A stretch of 64,000 nt of DNA from Saccharomyces uvarum (taxonomy: Eukaryota > Ascomycota > Saccharomycetes > Saccharomycetales > Saccharomycetaceae), in the NCBI GenBank assembly GCA_947243795.1, contig OX365942.1, positions 62,001-126,000 on the forward strand, given 5' to 3'. The number at the start of each line of letters is the position of its first letter. The stretch's first letter is position 1. Position numbers and translations under genes: made by a program. Shown here in pieces: positions 21,431 to 30,822 of the stretch. The notes below the pieces were generated by a model that searched no databases, was not told where the DNA came from, and saw only the letters and a program-made list of their open reading frames with translations.

Positions 21431-21775
21431 GAGAATGTCTTTTTGAGTTAGATCAACTACCACATTCTCACATACAAAGCGTGGAACGGTTAAATACGTG
21501 AAGATGTGTCTTCACCCGTTTTATGGAGGACGCATACTTCAAAATAAGTTACTATATTAGCAAAACACACCATATTTAAATATATATATACACACATATG
21601 AAAAAAAACTCTATCGATTAACAAAGCCAGCTTTTAATGACTCTGGGTTGCGGTACTACTCTCGCCACCATACCGTAATAATAATTGAGGTTTGTCCTGA
21701 GTGGGGCGAGAAATATCGCGTACTTCCTTGAAGCCCTTCCTTCCTTCATATTCTCCATTTCACTTTTCTCTCTTG
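21431..21775. other. tRNA-Gly upstream flank and INO4 3' UTR
   Basis: 345-bp A+T-rich gap. No convincing LTR remnant is visible, although tRNA flanks are the usual place for them. An AT-rich block lies at ~21577-21600. Confidence 0.45.
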
Positions 21776-22222
21776 TTATTGACCATTCTGTTCATTACCT
21801 AGCTCCCAGACTAGTTCCTTCGGTACCACATTGGACATGTCTCCGTTTTTTTGTCTCTTTATACTGTTACTGCTACTGGGTATTGCTCCGTGCTTCGCTA
21901 TGATTTGGTTCCTCAGCTTCTCATTCCTTTCATACAGCCAGCTCAAATAGCTTAGACTCTTCAAATATATGATTAGTTCCGATCGGCTCTCTTGCGGTTG
22001 CAAGTCCGGTACCACGGCCACGAGTTCGTCAAATATTGCTCTCTCCAACTCTCTTCTCTTCTTTTCTGACGATACATGATTTATACGTATTTGACCATCA
22101 GTCAACTTATTGATCTTCTTTGTTCTGCGCTTTCTCTTCTTCACATTAACCAGTTCGCTCTTGACCTCTTTGATCTCGGTCAAATCCACCTGTAAAGTCG
22201 GTATTTTCCTATCCTTAGTCAT
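21776..22222 (-). CDS. INO4: bHLH transcription factor Ino4
   Basis: The 148-residue protein (151 in S. cerevisiae) is the obligate partner of Ino2. The heterodimer binds the UAS-INO/ICRE element and activates phospholipid and inositol genes, including transport genes such as those of the ITR family. The bHLH domain spans ~30-95: basic region NVKKRKRRTKKINKL and INHVSSEKKRRELERAIFDELVAVVPDL with the conserved basic residues and helix 1. The open frame runs 12 codons further upstream (to 22258). I chose the Met at 22222 because MTxDxK aligns with the S. cerevisiae start. It shares a 211-bp divergent promoter with YOL107W. Confidence 0.92.
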   Translation of the reverse strand: MTKDRKIPTLQVDLTEIKEVKSELVNVKKRKRRTKKINKLTDGQIRINHVSSEKKRRELERAIFDELVAVVPDLQPQESRSELIIYLKSLSYLSWLYERNEKLRNQIIAKHGAIPSSSNSIKRQKNGDMSNVVPKELVWELGNEQNGQ

Positions 22223-22433
22223 TATTGCTTTCTCTTCTTTGCTAAGCCCGCCCTTCAACTCATCTACTACATCTACCTTATCTAATGGCTTGGAATTTTC
22301 AAGACTTCAAACGCGCCTTTGACTCTCAAAAGAAAAACATGTGAATATTTTAGTACGTAATACGTTTGTACAAATCAAGCCAAGAAAAAAGAAAACAACA
22401 ATTTTTATTGCTATTAAACGCATTGGCCTACCA

Positions 22434-23462
22434 ATGCAATACACTTCTAGGTTCCTGGAACTGAACATTCCAGATTCGTTTCTCAACATTAACAAGATTC
22501 CCGATGCTACAAAGTTCATTGCTATCATATACATATGTTTGACAACGTCCCTTTTTTGCATAAGAAGATCACTGTATAATAAACTATCCCTTGACGACCC
22601 AAATGTGGACTACAACTTGATCACTTTGCCCATTTTACAAATGGTGCCTTCACAGATTTGGAGATACCCCACATCTTTGATTTTATCCAACTTCATCGAT
22701 ACAAAAGCTTGGAAGGTGGTAGTGAATCTGCTCAATCTAATCATTGGTGGTTCCTTTATTGAACGCAACTGGAACTCTTCAAAAGAAATGTTAAAATTTA
22801 TTTTAGTGTTAGGCTCGGTAACAAATGTATTGATCGTCGCGTTAACCTTGTTAATATCTCTTTTCTCGAATAAAGTAAGACTAGATATTCCTTTGGATGG
22901 GAATTATACAATCCTAATTGGGTTCCCCATCATTTATAGGCAATTACTACCAGAAACAACTATAATCAATCTCAAGACTCCTCATTTTTTGGCCAAGAAC
23001 TTCAGATTCAAACTACTACCCGCTTTTGTTATGTTCATAATGACAGTAACTCAAATAATATGGTTTCATCATTTCGCTCAACTGTTTTCCATCTGGATTA
23101 CCTTTTTTGCCAGTTGGGCGTATTTAAGATTCTTCCAAAAGCTCGTACCATTGAATTGTCCATCTTTACCAACGACTAACGCTCAAGATATTCAGGAGAC
23201 ACTAATTGGTGATGCATCAGATACCTTCCAATTGATCTATTTCTTTCCTGATCTGATAAAGCCACTTCTAAGACCGATTTTCAATTTTATTTACAGTGTG
23301 GTTGTTGTGAAGTTCGGTATTCTTAAACCTTTCCAAAATGTAGATATCGATATCAGTAACTCCATTGCAGAAAGCAGAGGTGCTAAAAAGATCACGACTG
23401 TAGAAGAAAGAAGAAGGCAACTGGCTTTACAGGTCTTGGAAGAACGTATGGTGCACCCTTAA
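22434..23462 (+). CDS. YOL107W: TMEM115-like multi-pass ER/Golgi membrane protein (YOL107W)
   Basis: Counting from the Met at 22434 the product is 342 residues, equal to S. cerevisiae YOL107W; the frame is open 31 codons further upstream to 22341 but those residues have no counterpart I know. The protein has about five or six hydrophobic segments between residues ~25 and 240 (IIYICLTTSLFCI; LLNLIIGGSFIERNW; FILVLGSVTNVLIVALTLL; LLPAFVMFIMTVTQIIW), then a cytosolic tail with EERRRQLALQVLEERM. It belongs to the TMEM115/DUF1751 family, rhomboid-related in fold but without a catalytic Ser-His pair. The S. cerevisiae protein localises to ER/Golgi vesicles and its role is unclear. Confidence 0.9.
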   Translation: MQYTSRFLELNIPDSFLNINKIPDATKFIAIIYICLTTSLFCIRRSLYNKLSLDDPNVDYNLITLPILQMVPSQIWRYPTSLILSNFIDTKAWKVVVNLLNLIIGGSFIERNWNSSKEMLKFILVLGSVTNVLIVALTLLISLFSNKVRLDIPLDGNYTILIGFPIIYRQLLPETTIINLKTPHFLAKNFRFKLLPAFVMFIMTVTQIIWFHHFAQLFSIWITFFASWAYLRFFQKLVPLNCPSLPTTNAQDIQETLIGDASDTFQLIYFFPDLIKPLLRPIFNFIYSVVVVKFGILKPFQNVDIDISNSIAESRGAKKITTVEERRRQLALQVLEERMVHP

Positions 23463-23772
23463 CATCATACTTATTTAGTGTAAGGACGATCTGTACCGTT
23501 ATGTAGAACTAAACGAAGCAAGACATCTTAGACTAGATTTTCTCAATGTAGAATACTTTTCACTTTGCACATAGCCCGAGTGAATAACTACTATGAGTTT
23601 TTATATATAAAACAAGCACTGCCAGGCAAACTCCTCGTTTTGGCTTGAATAATCCCCTCTTAACACCCGTGATTAGTAAATAGACAGAGGTTTTAGTCGC
23701 ATTTGGAATACAAAAGAATTCGTGTGGGCAATTATGTCTTCAGATAATTTAAATGTCATAAATTTCTGCTAG
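23463..23772. other. YOL107W 3' flank
   Basis: 310-bp gap leading into the LTR remnant. No gene, tRNA or clear repeat is seen. Confidence 0.4.
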
Positions 23773-23968
23773 TTTGTCGTATTGCGTCTGGGTAATACCG
23801 AGGTTAGCAATCCTGACGGTCTCAGGGAAGTAACTTGTTGCTAAAACTACTTATCAATTTGATTCATTGATTGTTACTTATCTTATACATTCCATATAAG
23901 ATCTGAATATAACTAAAGGGTGGAAGCACTGATCTCGGATCTAAACTATTTGTTCGTGTATTTATATA
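23773..23968 (-). mobile_element. Decayed Ty3-type (sigma) solo LTR remnant
   Basis: Read on the minus strand this resembles the 3' half of the Ty3 sigma LTR. The plus-strand words GGGTAATACCGAGG, CAGGGAAGTAAC, TTGTTACTTATC and GGTGGAAGCACTGATCTCGG (with GATCTAAACTA next to it) follow each other in the order and spacing I remember for inverted sigma. About 196 bp are recognisable out of ~340. There is no internal coding region, so it is a solo LTR fossil, clearly old and broken. It lies about 0.8 kb upstream of tRNA-Thr. Confidence 0.72.
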
Positions 23969-24294
23969 TTTCGAGTGCTTCACTTAAATTGATAATCAGT
24001 TAGTTTACTAAGTAGTAATAATTAAGAATAAGCAGTTCTTTCTTATTATATAAGAGAGGTATATAAAACACACGCTGATTGGTTATATGAAACCCAATGG
24101 TTCAGACATAATTTCAAATATACCAAGTATAACTCATCTCCTTATATGCTAATGTCTGATCAATTAATAGGTCTTTATACTCGTCTTCATTAAGTATGTT
24201 TGTTTCAGTTCAACATAATTAATATCATATCAAAGAATGTTCGAGATCACCTATTTGGACATAAAGAATGTTATGTCCAAGATCACCTTATTCC
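23969..24294. other. A+T-rich strip between LTR remnants
   Basis: Probably more worn transposon-derived sequence, but I cannot assign it to a family. It contains an inverted repeat GGACATAA / TTATGTCC near 24256-24277 and a short direct repeat (AAGAATGTT, AGATCACCT) around 24233-24290. Confidence 0.35.
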
Positions 24295-24395
24295 TGTTGG
24301 AACAAGATTCAACTATCGGAGAATCTCTAGTATAATCTATATACGTAATATTATAACATTAAGAAACAATGGAATCCCAAAGATCATCATACAAC
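24295..24395 (+). mobile_element. Decayed Ty1/Ty2-type (delta) solo LTR remnant
   Basis: It begins with the LTR terminus TGTTGGAACAAGATTCAACT and continues with sequence like the 3' end of a Ty1/Ty2 delta (TCTCTAGTATAATCTATATA, GTAATATTATAACATT, AACAATGGAATCCCAA). About 100 bp remain of ~334, so most of the interior is gone. It is a broken solo LTR fossil with no attached gag-pol. The plus orientation points toward tRNA-Thr, about 190 bp away, within the normal Ty1 insertion window. Confidence 0.75.
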
Positions 24396-24586
24396 CTTAA
24401 TGGTCAATAATTCCCACAATTTAAGCAAGGTCCACATTCTTGAATAGAACTATTAACGTGACTAATCTCTTGTAAGATTTATATTGATTCATTTTAAGCA
24501 CGTTTCGATTGCACGTTAATAGATTTGTATCTCAGTAAAAATTGCTGCTTTTACTGTTTGAAACAGAGCAATTTTCCAGAGATTAA

Positions 24587-24659
24587 GCTTCTATGGCCAA
24601 GTTGGTAAGGCGCCACACTAGTAATGTGGAGATCGTCGGTTCAAATCCGACTGGAAGCA
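24587..24659 (+). tRNA. tT(AGU): tRNA-Thr (anticodon AGU)
   Basis: GCTTCTATGGCCAAGTTGGT begins the gene. The D-arm/A box is TGGCCAAGTTGG, the anticodon stem CACAC-TAG.../GTGTG-type arm holds loop CTAGTAA (anticodon AGT), and the B box is GGTTCAAATCC. The acceptor stem GCTTCTA pairs with TGGAAGC, followed by discriminator A. Length 73 nt, no intron. A T-run (TTTTTTT) at 24661 serves as the Pol III terminator. Confidence 0.97.
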
Positions 24660-24893
24660 ATTTTTTTATTTATATCATAAAGTTAAATTGTTTAGGTTTT
24701 GTTTCGAGGGATACCTTTTTTGACTAAGTACAATTCTTTCTTATAAACTAATGTTAAATGACAGCGCAAAATTAGGCAAAAACATTTTGAGATTAAAATA
24801 TTAGATGAACTTTTATAAATCTATTCGGTGAAGATGGTTCTGTCCAGCAGAATCAATCGATCACTTGTACTATTGATAGCTTATATAGTATTT

Positions 24894-26510
24894 TTACGCT
24901 CGATTATGTGATGCGGTACTAGTCAAATCAGGATCATCTGGATTCACTACTTGCAAAGGCCCGCTCATCATCATATCAGGTAAAGAGTTGGCACTAAATC
25001 TTTCATTCACACTATTCAGTGTGTTTGTCTCTTCAAATACTGTTGATGGAAGATTTTGCCTTTGAACGGTTGTATCTTGCAATCCAGCTAAATTATTCAG
25101 AACACTTCCACTATTATTTGAACTGGGACTACTATGATTTCCACCGTTATTCATGGATAAACCATACATATTACTCGTGCCGATAGAACCTGAAGTATCA
25201 CGCCTCGTATGTCTCATCCAACTAGTTGTCCCAGATGACGGAAGAAGCCTTACTGGATTGGCATCTTCGTCACCAAACGAATAAGGTTGATGGTGTTTTG
25301 TTTCCTCCAGGTCTAACAGATCATCCGATTTACGTTTTCTCCTCCATATTAAGAAAAGCAGAATCGATATAATAAAAATCACACCAAATACTACACCAAT
25401 GACAACACCAGCAATTGCTCCACCGCTAAGACCCTTCTTGTGGTTCGAATTGGATTTATTAATCGAGGAGTCTGCCGTAGCAACTGCAGACGTCCTTTCA
25501 ATTACAGAGGTAGTCGTTACAAATATCGTTTCTTGGTGTTCGCCAGAAGTACTCACAATGGCATTTGTGACCATACTTGTTATTAGTTCGACCGAGGTTA
25601 TTATTGATACTCCCGATGATGCACTCGAGGTCGTTTTTGGAGTTGACGATGTACTGCTAGTCGAAGAACTTGACATCAAAGTGGAAGAGGGGGAAGTTAT
25701 ACGACTACTCGATAGAGTGCTCTCGGTCGACGACGATGTTGTGGTGGATTCAGAAGAGGAGGTAAAGGAGGAGGTGATAGAAGAAGTTGTGAGTGGTACA
25801 GAAGAAGAGGTAGATGAAGTTATGAGTGGTACAGAAGAAGAGGTAGAAGATGTTGTGGGCGGCATAGAAGAAGAGGTAGAGGTTGTTGTGGTAGGTGCAG
25901 AAGAAGAGGTAGAAGTTGTTGTGATGGGCGTGGAAGAAGTTGAAGTAAAACTTGTCGTTTGGCTGTATGTCGTAGAACTCTTTGCATTTGACGATGAACT
26001 TTTGATAGTTGAAGATGTATCCTTAGACGAGCTTGAATGTGTCGTTGAGATTGTATAGGAGGTGGTGGACGCTTCCGTGGTAGATGAAGATTCAACAGAG
26101 GAAACGGAAACTTCAGCGTTGACATAAACGTTCATATAAGATGAGCCACCACACGTTTGGTAAGGCCATCCAGAACATTTAGTGTCACAATTTGAATCTG
26201 TAGATTTTGTCAAAGAACTTAAGAAAGTTACAGAATCTCCGCAATAACAGTCTGATCCATCAAATAGTGCCACCACAGCAGAATCAGGACATTGATTTTG
26301 ACAATAGGAAACTGATTGGTATAGATATGAGTTTTTGAGAGATAGTCCAGCAGACTGAACATCCTCTGCATTATAACAGCCTTCATAATTGAAGTCAGCA
26401 CTGACTAACCTTAAAAGAGATTGAGACAAAACACTTAAAAGTATAAATTGGATATAGTTGAACTTAAAAATTCCTCTACTTTTCAAATTTGTAAAGCATG
26501 CTCTTTGCAT
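24894..26510 (-). CDS. WSC3: Cell-wall stress sensor Wsc3
   Basis: The 538-residue single-pass plasma-membrane sensor (556 in S. cerevisiae) signals through Rom2-Rho1-Pkc1 when the wall is stressed. Order: signal peptide (~1-38, hydrophobic FILLSVLSQSLLRLVSA); WSC domain (~40-130) with eight Cys at about 45, 70, 74, 88, 90, 108, 112 and 120; Ser/Thr-rich mucin-like stretch (~135-300) with imperfect repeats of TSSTSSSVP type, heavily O-mannosylated in the family; transmembrane helix (~362-388, GGAIAGVVIGVVFGVIFIIS) followed by the stop-transfer RRKRK; cytosolic tail (~145 residues). The repeat tract is the likely reason for the length difference. WSC3 rather than WSC2 is based on synteny. Confidence 0.92.
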   Translation of the reverse strand: MQRACFTNLKSRGIFKFNYIQFILLSVLSQSLLRLVSADFNYEGCYNAEDVQSAGLSLKNSYLYQSVSYCQNQCPDSAVVALFDGSDCYCGDSVTFLSSLTKSTDSNCDTKCSGWPYQTCGGSSYMNVYVNAEVSVSSVESSSTTEASTTSYTISTTHSSSSKDTSSTIKSSSSNAKSSTTYSQTTSFTSTSSTPITTTSTSSSAPTTTTSTSSSMPPTTSSTSSSVPLITSSTSSSVPLTTSSITSSFTSSSESTTTSSSTESTLSSSRITSPSSTLMSSSSTSSTSSTPKTTSSASSGVSIITSVELITSMVTNAIVSTSGEHQETIFVTTTSVIERTSAVATADSSINKSNSNHKKGLSGGAIAGVVIGVVFGVIFIISILLFLIWRRKRKSDDLLDLEETKHHQPYSFGDEDANPVRLLPSSGTTSWMRHTRRDTSGSIGTSNMYGLSMNNGGNHSSPSSNNSGSVLNNLAGLQDTTVQRQNLPSTVFEETNTLNSVNERFSANSLPDMMMSGPLQVVNPDDPDLTSTASHNRA

Positions 26511-27163
26511 TTTATTTTATCTTTGGAAGTGAAAAAAAGAGTTATATAAACATAAATTTCATAGAAATGTGCAAAAAACAAACTCGAGTTTATTGCTTGA
26601 GGATTGTTATCTTTTTATTCAATTTCTCGAGAAGCAACAATAGAATGTATTATGGCAATTAATCGAAGACTTTTTTATAGCAACACCCTTCAAAGAAATG
26701 GGGTCTGTAACGAACGGAAATGTTATCTTGAGGTAAGGGGGAATTTAGTGTCGACCACCTAGTTTGAACACTTTAGGTGATTAGGTAAAACAATAACCTA
26801 GGGTGCAGTATACCACTTGTGTGAAGAGGCTTTCTAAAATGTGCGGGGATGGATATGTTGTGACTTTTTTATAATAAAAATTCTCGAGTGGCTAAAAAAA
26901 GAAGTTTGCCCGGATCTTGAGGGAGAGGTGTATGATGTGAAAAGGTTTTTGTTAACTCCAAAAAGGAATAAGGTTAAAAGCAGTATACCGGTTCGTAAAG
27001 TTCGGCTAAAATGTGTAGCAGTAGAAAGAGAATCTTAAAGATGCAATTTTTGGTGTCAAGCTTATGGTTCAATAAATTTTTTTTCCCCTTTTTAAAAGTT
27101 CTCAAAATCAATTCTCGGAACGAGCAGATCAAATCGATTTAATCAAAAACAAAAAAAATATAA
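26511..27163. other. WSC3 promoter and NDJ1 3' UTR
   Basis: 653-bp gap between two minus-strand genes. It has AGGGG/CGGGG stress-type words (near 26738 and 26845), a short inverted repeat TAGGT / ACCTA (~26780-26800) and one exact match to the 11-bp ARS consensus (26548-26558). An open frame at 26841-27038 (plus) looks like chance. Confidence 0.45.
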
Positions 27164-28222
27164 TTAACATTCCAAAATCTCATCAGTGAAACACTGCAGT
27201 ATTGCCGAAAAAATGAAAAAAACCAGTTTCTTCACTATCTCGTCACTTGGATGGTCTTCCAGTACCAAAACATGTGCTGGCCTAACAAATGATTTTAGTC
27301 GTTCATCTATAATCTCATCTGACATACGAACGATGCCATTAGTAAAGATCAAAATGCCATTTTGGCAATCCAACCATAGCCCGAAATTCAGTTTATATTT
27401 TTGGGTCTCTTTGGGAAGGTCTAAAAGACTTATAGAGTTTTTACTGAGTAATAGTTCTGTGAAGCTATCAACTGAACTGTTCAATGAGTTCTGAAAGGTA
27501 AAATACTTCTGCGAAAGCTTCGTTACGAGTTTTCTTAACAGAATCGGGATGTTCAGTCGAGCCGTGGTATCATTCCTAGTTAATTCTAGCCACTGTTGCC
27601 ATTTGATCAATAGATCGTGGAAAATCAACTCGTTGAACGATTCAACGAGTTTCAACCAGTTAAAGTAGATTTTAGTGAAGTCCTTTTGGCGTCTAAATTT
27701 TGTTAAAACAGTTTCAAACCGGTTCAAATATTCCAAGACCAATTTATAAGTCTTAGAATTGCGTTTGTCGAAGGAGCAGACCCTCGGAATAATGGACATT
27801 TTCAGCAAATGTAAACTATTGGGTGAATCCTGCATATTGGTTAGATTAACCAAAGTAGTATCAATATCGCTGTGATCGTCTTTATCTCCGTGTTGGCAAA
27901 ACTGAAAATAATGTGCGAAATCTCTCTGGACCAAGGAACTCAATTTGCAGTCTTTAAATATCTGCAATGGGTAATGACATTTTGTAGAGCCTTGCAAATC
28001 TGTGACCAGATCCACGTGGTTCAAGCAGTACAATAGAAATACGTAGCTCTTATGGTCTCTAAACATCGGAGGGCGGACCTTCGATATGAAGCCTTCCAGT
28101 AACGAACACTCGGAAGCCTCCTGTAAACTCTGTAACTTCAGCTCCTGAAATTCAATGGAATTTTCTGTGGATGACCCCACCGATTGTAGCCGGATACGTG
28201 CTAACCCGTTATCTCTGCTCAT
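27164..28222 (-). CDS. NDJ1: Meiotic telomere protein Ndj1
   Basis: The 352-residue meiosis-specific protein (same length as S. cerevisiae) binds telomeres and tethers them to the SUN protein Mps3 in the nuclear envelope, driving bouquet formation, homologue pairing and proper crossover control. It has no common domain; the sequence is mixed helical with frequent Leu and no low complexity. Recognition rests on length, position between WSC3 and ITR2 and recall of the sequence. A URS1-like site 82-91 bp upstream of the ATG fits Ume6 control of an early meiotic gene. Confidence 0.9.
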   Translation of the reverse strand: MSRDNGLARIRLQSVGSSTENSIEFQELKLQSLQEASECSLLEGFISKVRPPMFRDHKSYVFLLYCLNHVDLVTDLQGSTKCHYPLQIFKDCKLSSLVQRDFAHYFQFCQHGDKDDHSDIDTTLVNLTNMQDSPNSLHLLKMSIIPRVCSFDKRNSKTYKLVLEYLNRFETVLTKFRRQKDFTKIYFNWLKLVESFNELIFHDLLIKWQQWLELTRNDTTARLNIPILLRKLVTKLSQKYFTFQNSLNSSVDSFTELLLSKNSISLLDLPKETQKYKLNFGLWLDCQNGILIFTNGIVRMSDEIIDERLKSFVRPAHVLVLEDHPSDEIVKKLVFFIFSAILQCFTDEILEC

Positions 28223-28303
28223 TGCTTTGCTTCTGTTCGTACTCGCAGCCTGAAGCGAATCTTGTTGATGATGATAGTTTTATGTTTGATATCTTTATAT
28301 AAA

Positions 28304-28313
28304 TAGCCGCCCA
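28304..28313 (+). promoter_or_regulatory. URS1-like Ume6 site of NDJ1
   Basis: TAGCCGCCCA matches the URS1 consensus TAGCCGCCGA at nine of ten positions, including the essential GCCGCC core. It is about 82-91 bp upstream of NDJ1, an early meiotic gene. Ume6 represses such genes in vegetative cells and activates them with Ime1. Confidence 0.75.
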
Positions 28314-28611
28314 ACTTCCGAATCACCGTCACTATTCACGGGATGGATCCGACCCCTTTTGTTAGGAACAACGATTCTCAACAACAAAACTGCACACCAA
28401 CTCAATTTTCTCATGTATCAGAGCCCATACCACTCTTTAGTTAAATACACCTACATACCATTGTTCCATAAAAACCCAACCTGACCCAGCCTTCTTTATT
28501 TGCCGCTCTTTTACCATCTGGGCTTCGAAATTTTGCCAAAAACGCCGCTGTAGTAAAAAAACATCACCAAAAAAATTTAAAAACCTCGCTTCAGCGATAG
28601 AAGGAATACAC

Positions 28612-28619
28612 TCACGTGA
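28612..28619. promoter_or_regulatory. TCACGTGA E-box upstream of ITR2
   Basis: Perfect 8-bp palindrome with a CACGTG core about 205 bp upstream of the ITR2 ATG. The flanking T/A matches the Cbf1 preference. Ino2-Ino4 prefer CATGTG but can bind related E-boxes, so its role at an inositol transporter gene is open. Confidence 0.5.
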
Positions 28620-28823
28620 GACGAAGATAATTCGCATCTTCCACACAAGTCAACACAACCATTGAATCATACACAAGTAAAGAATACGGAAACTAGAGGG
28701 ATACAGTAAAGAATTAACAGCATCGTTCACTGAAAAAAAAGTAACGGAAAGAAAAACAAGAATAAGAAAAGACTCAAGACGTAGTTAAAAGCACGAGACA
28801 GCTTATTTTTTTCTTAACTGGCA

Positions 28824-30653
28824 ATGAAGACTTCGATAGCTGCTAGTTCTCGATGGGCCAAGGGCCGATTTTCTCATTTCCTTCCCTCGTCGACAAACGA
28901 AGACGATATAGAGGCCTCATCCACTGATGAATCCTCTGTACAAGGAAAGGAACTACATCATAGGAAAAACCATGAGGAAGAAAATAGTGGTACGAGGTCA
29001 AAAAAGCCTCAGATGTCTACTTCGACTTTACAGATAGAGACGAGACAAGATGAAGATGAGGATGAGGATCGAATCGTCATCAAACCGGTTAACGATGAAG
29101 ACGATACCTCGGTGATAATAACATTCAATCAGTCGATCTCTCCTTTTATCATTACTTTGACATTTGTAGCCTCCATCTCTGGGTTCATGTTTGGTTATGA
29201 TACAGGTTATATATCGAGTGCGTTGATTTCTATCAAGAAAGATTTGGACAATAAAGAGTTGACGTATGGTGAAAGAGAAATCATCACAGCCGCCACTTCC
29301 TTGGGTGCTTTGATCACAAGTATCGGGGCGGGTACAGCGGCAGATGTGTTTGGCAGAAGACCGTGTTTGATGTTTTCCAATTTAATGTTTTTAATCGGGG
29401 CAATCCTACAGATCACCGCCCATAGATTTTGGCAAATGGCTGCAGGTAGGTTGGTTATGGGGTTCGGGGTCGGTATTGGTTCTCTAATCTCACCCCTTTT
29501 CATTAGTGAAATTGCTCCCAAGATGATCAGAGGCCGGTTGACCGTCATAAATTCTCTATGGCTGACTGGTGGCCAATTGATTGCCTATGGTTGTGGTGCA
29601 GGCCTTAACCACGTCAACAACGGTTGGAGAATTTTGGTGGGTTTGTCGTTAGTACCTACTGTTATACAATTTACCTTTTTTTGTTTCTTACCAGATACCC
29701 CAAGATATTATGTCATGAAAGGTGATTTAGAGAAGGCCAAAATGGTCCTTAAAAGAAGTTATGTGAATACAGATGATGATGTAATTGACCAAAAAGTTGA
29801 CGAACTGGCTAGTCTAAACCAATCTATACCAGGAAGAAACCCAATAATAAAATTCTGGAATATGGTTAGGGAATTGCATATGGTACCTTCGAATTTCAGA
29901 GCATTGATTATTGGTTGCGGTCTACAAGCCATTCAACAATTTACTGGTTGGAATTCCTTGATGTATTTCTCAGGCACAATCTTTGAAACGGTAGGATTTG
30001 AAAACTCTTCTGCTGTTTCTATTATCGTTTCAGGTACGAATTTTATTTTCACATTAATTGCGTTTTTCTGCATCGATAAAATTGGCCGTAGATATATCTT
30101 GTTGATTGGTCTACCGGGTATGACAATAGCGTTGGTCGTATGTGCAATTGCCTTCCATTTCTTAGGTATCAAGTTCAGTGGTGCTAGCGCGGTTGTGGCA
30201 TCCACAGGTTTTTCATCCTGGGGGATTGTCATCATTATATTTATTATCGTGTACGCTGCCTTCTATGCTTTAGGTATCGGTACTGTCCCATGGCAACAAT
30301 CCGAATTATTCCCACAGAATGTAAGAGGTGTGGGGACTTCCTTTGCCACTGCTACCAACTGGGCAGGTTCTTTGGTCATTGCATCTACTTTTTTAACCAT
30401 GTTGCAAAACATCACACCTACGGGTACGTTTGCCTTCTTTGCTGCTGTGGCATGCTTATCAACAATCTTCTGTTACTTCTGTTATCCTGAATTATCAGGG
30501 TTGGAATTAGAAGAAGTTCAAACAATTTTGAAAGATGGGTTTAATATCAAGGCTTCCAAAGCCTTGGCCAAGAAGAGAAAAAGGCAAGTGGCTCAAGGTG
30601 CTGCTCAGCATAAATTGAAATTTGAACCCACTCAAGAAATCGTGGAAAGTTAA
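28824..30653 (+). CDS. ITR2: myo-Inositol transporter Itr2
   Basis: The 609-residue proton/inositol symporter (S. cerevisiae length) is the minor of the two inositol permeases. The hydrophilic N-terminus (~1-105) is acidic (EDEDEDR). Twelve membrane segments follow with sugar-porter signatures: [11 protein letters not shown] near 125-135, the loop 2-3 motif DVFGRRP (~174-180), PDTPRYY ending the first half (~291-297), [12 protein letters not shown] (~371-382) and DKIGRRY (~417-423). The C-terminal tail is Lys/Arg-rich. Transport motifs are intact. ITR2 over ITR1 is chosen by synteny and length. Confidence 0.93.
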   Translation: MKTSIAASSRWAKGRFSHFLPSSTNEDDIEASSTDESSVQGKELHHRKNHEEENSGTRSKKPQMSTSTLQIETRQDEDEDEDRIVIKPVNDEDDTSVIITFNQSISPFIITLTFVASISGFMFGYDTGYISSALISIKKDLDNKELTYGEREIITAATSLGALITSIGAGTAADVFGRRPCLMFSNLMFLIGAILQITAHRFWQMAAGRLVMGFGVGIGSLISPLFISEIAPKMIRGRLTVINSLWLTGGQLIAYGCGAGLNHVNNGWRILVGLSLVPTVIQFTFFCFLPDTPRYYVMKGDLEKAKMVLKRSYVNTDDDVIDQKVDELASLNQSIPGRNPIIKFWNMVRELHMVPSNFRALIIGCGLQAIQQFTGWNSLMYFSGTIFETVGFENSSAVSIIVSGTNFIFTLIAFFCIDKIGRRYILLIGLPGMTIALVVCAIAFHFLGIKFSGASAVVASTGFSSWGIVIIIFIIVYAAFYALGIGTVPWQQSELFPQNVRGVGTSFATATNWAGSLVIASTFLTMLQNITPTGTFAFFAAVACLSTIFCYFCYPELSGLELEEVQTILKDGFNIKASKALAKKRKRQVAQGAAQHKLKFEPTQEIVES

Positions 30654-30822
30654 ATATTACGCACAGAAGAGATAAGCAAAAGAAAGAACAACATCAAAAG
30701 TAGGTATTTTCTTCATTTCATTGTACATTAGCAAATTCTCAACACAAAAATAAATATTGGCAAGTAAACTAAAAATATAGATAACGATATTATAAGATAT
30801 AAAAAGTAGGTGTCTATAAGAA

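Larger units (their letters stand above)
28223..28823. other. Divergent NDJ1-ITR2 promoter region
   Basis: 601-bp gap with a URS1-like site near NDJ1 (28304-28313) and a TCACGTGA palindrome nearer ITR2 (28612-28619). I see no Ty sequence. From memory, the S288C reference carries a complete Ty1 in this same gap. Confidence 0.55.

Noticed and set aside
22341-22433. 31-codon upstream extension of YOL107W
   Set aside because: The Met at 22434 gives exactly the S. cerevisiae length; the Lys/Arg-rich extension lies in the short INO4-YOL107W promoter.
25399-26058. 219-codon plus-strand open frame inside WSC3
   Set aside because: It is antisense to the Ser/Thr-rich repeat tract of WSC3; the product is a monotonous Val/Glu string produced by the repeats.
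26548-26558. Exact 11-bp ARS consensus match (TAAACATAAAT, reverse orientation)
   Set aside because: Such matches occur by chance many times in A+T-rich yeast DNA (another at 2485-2495); without a B element or origin data I do not call an origin.
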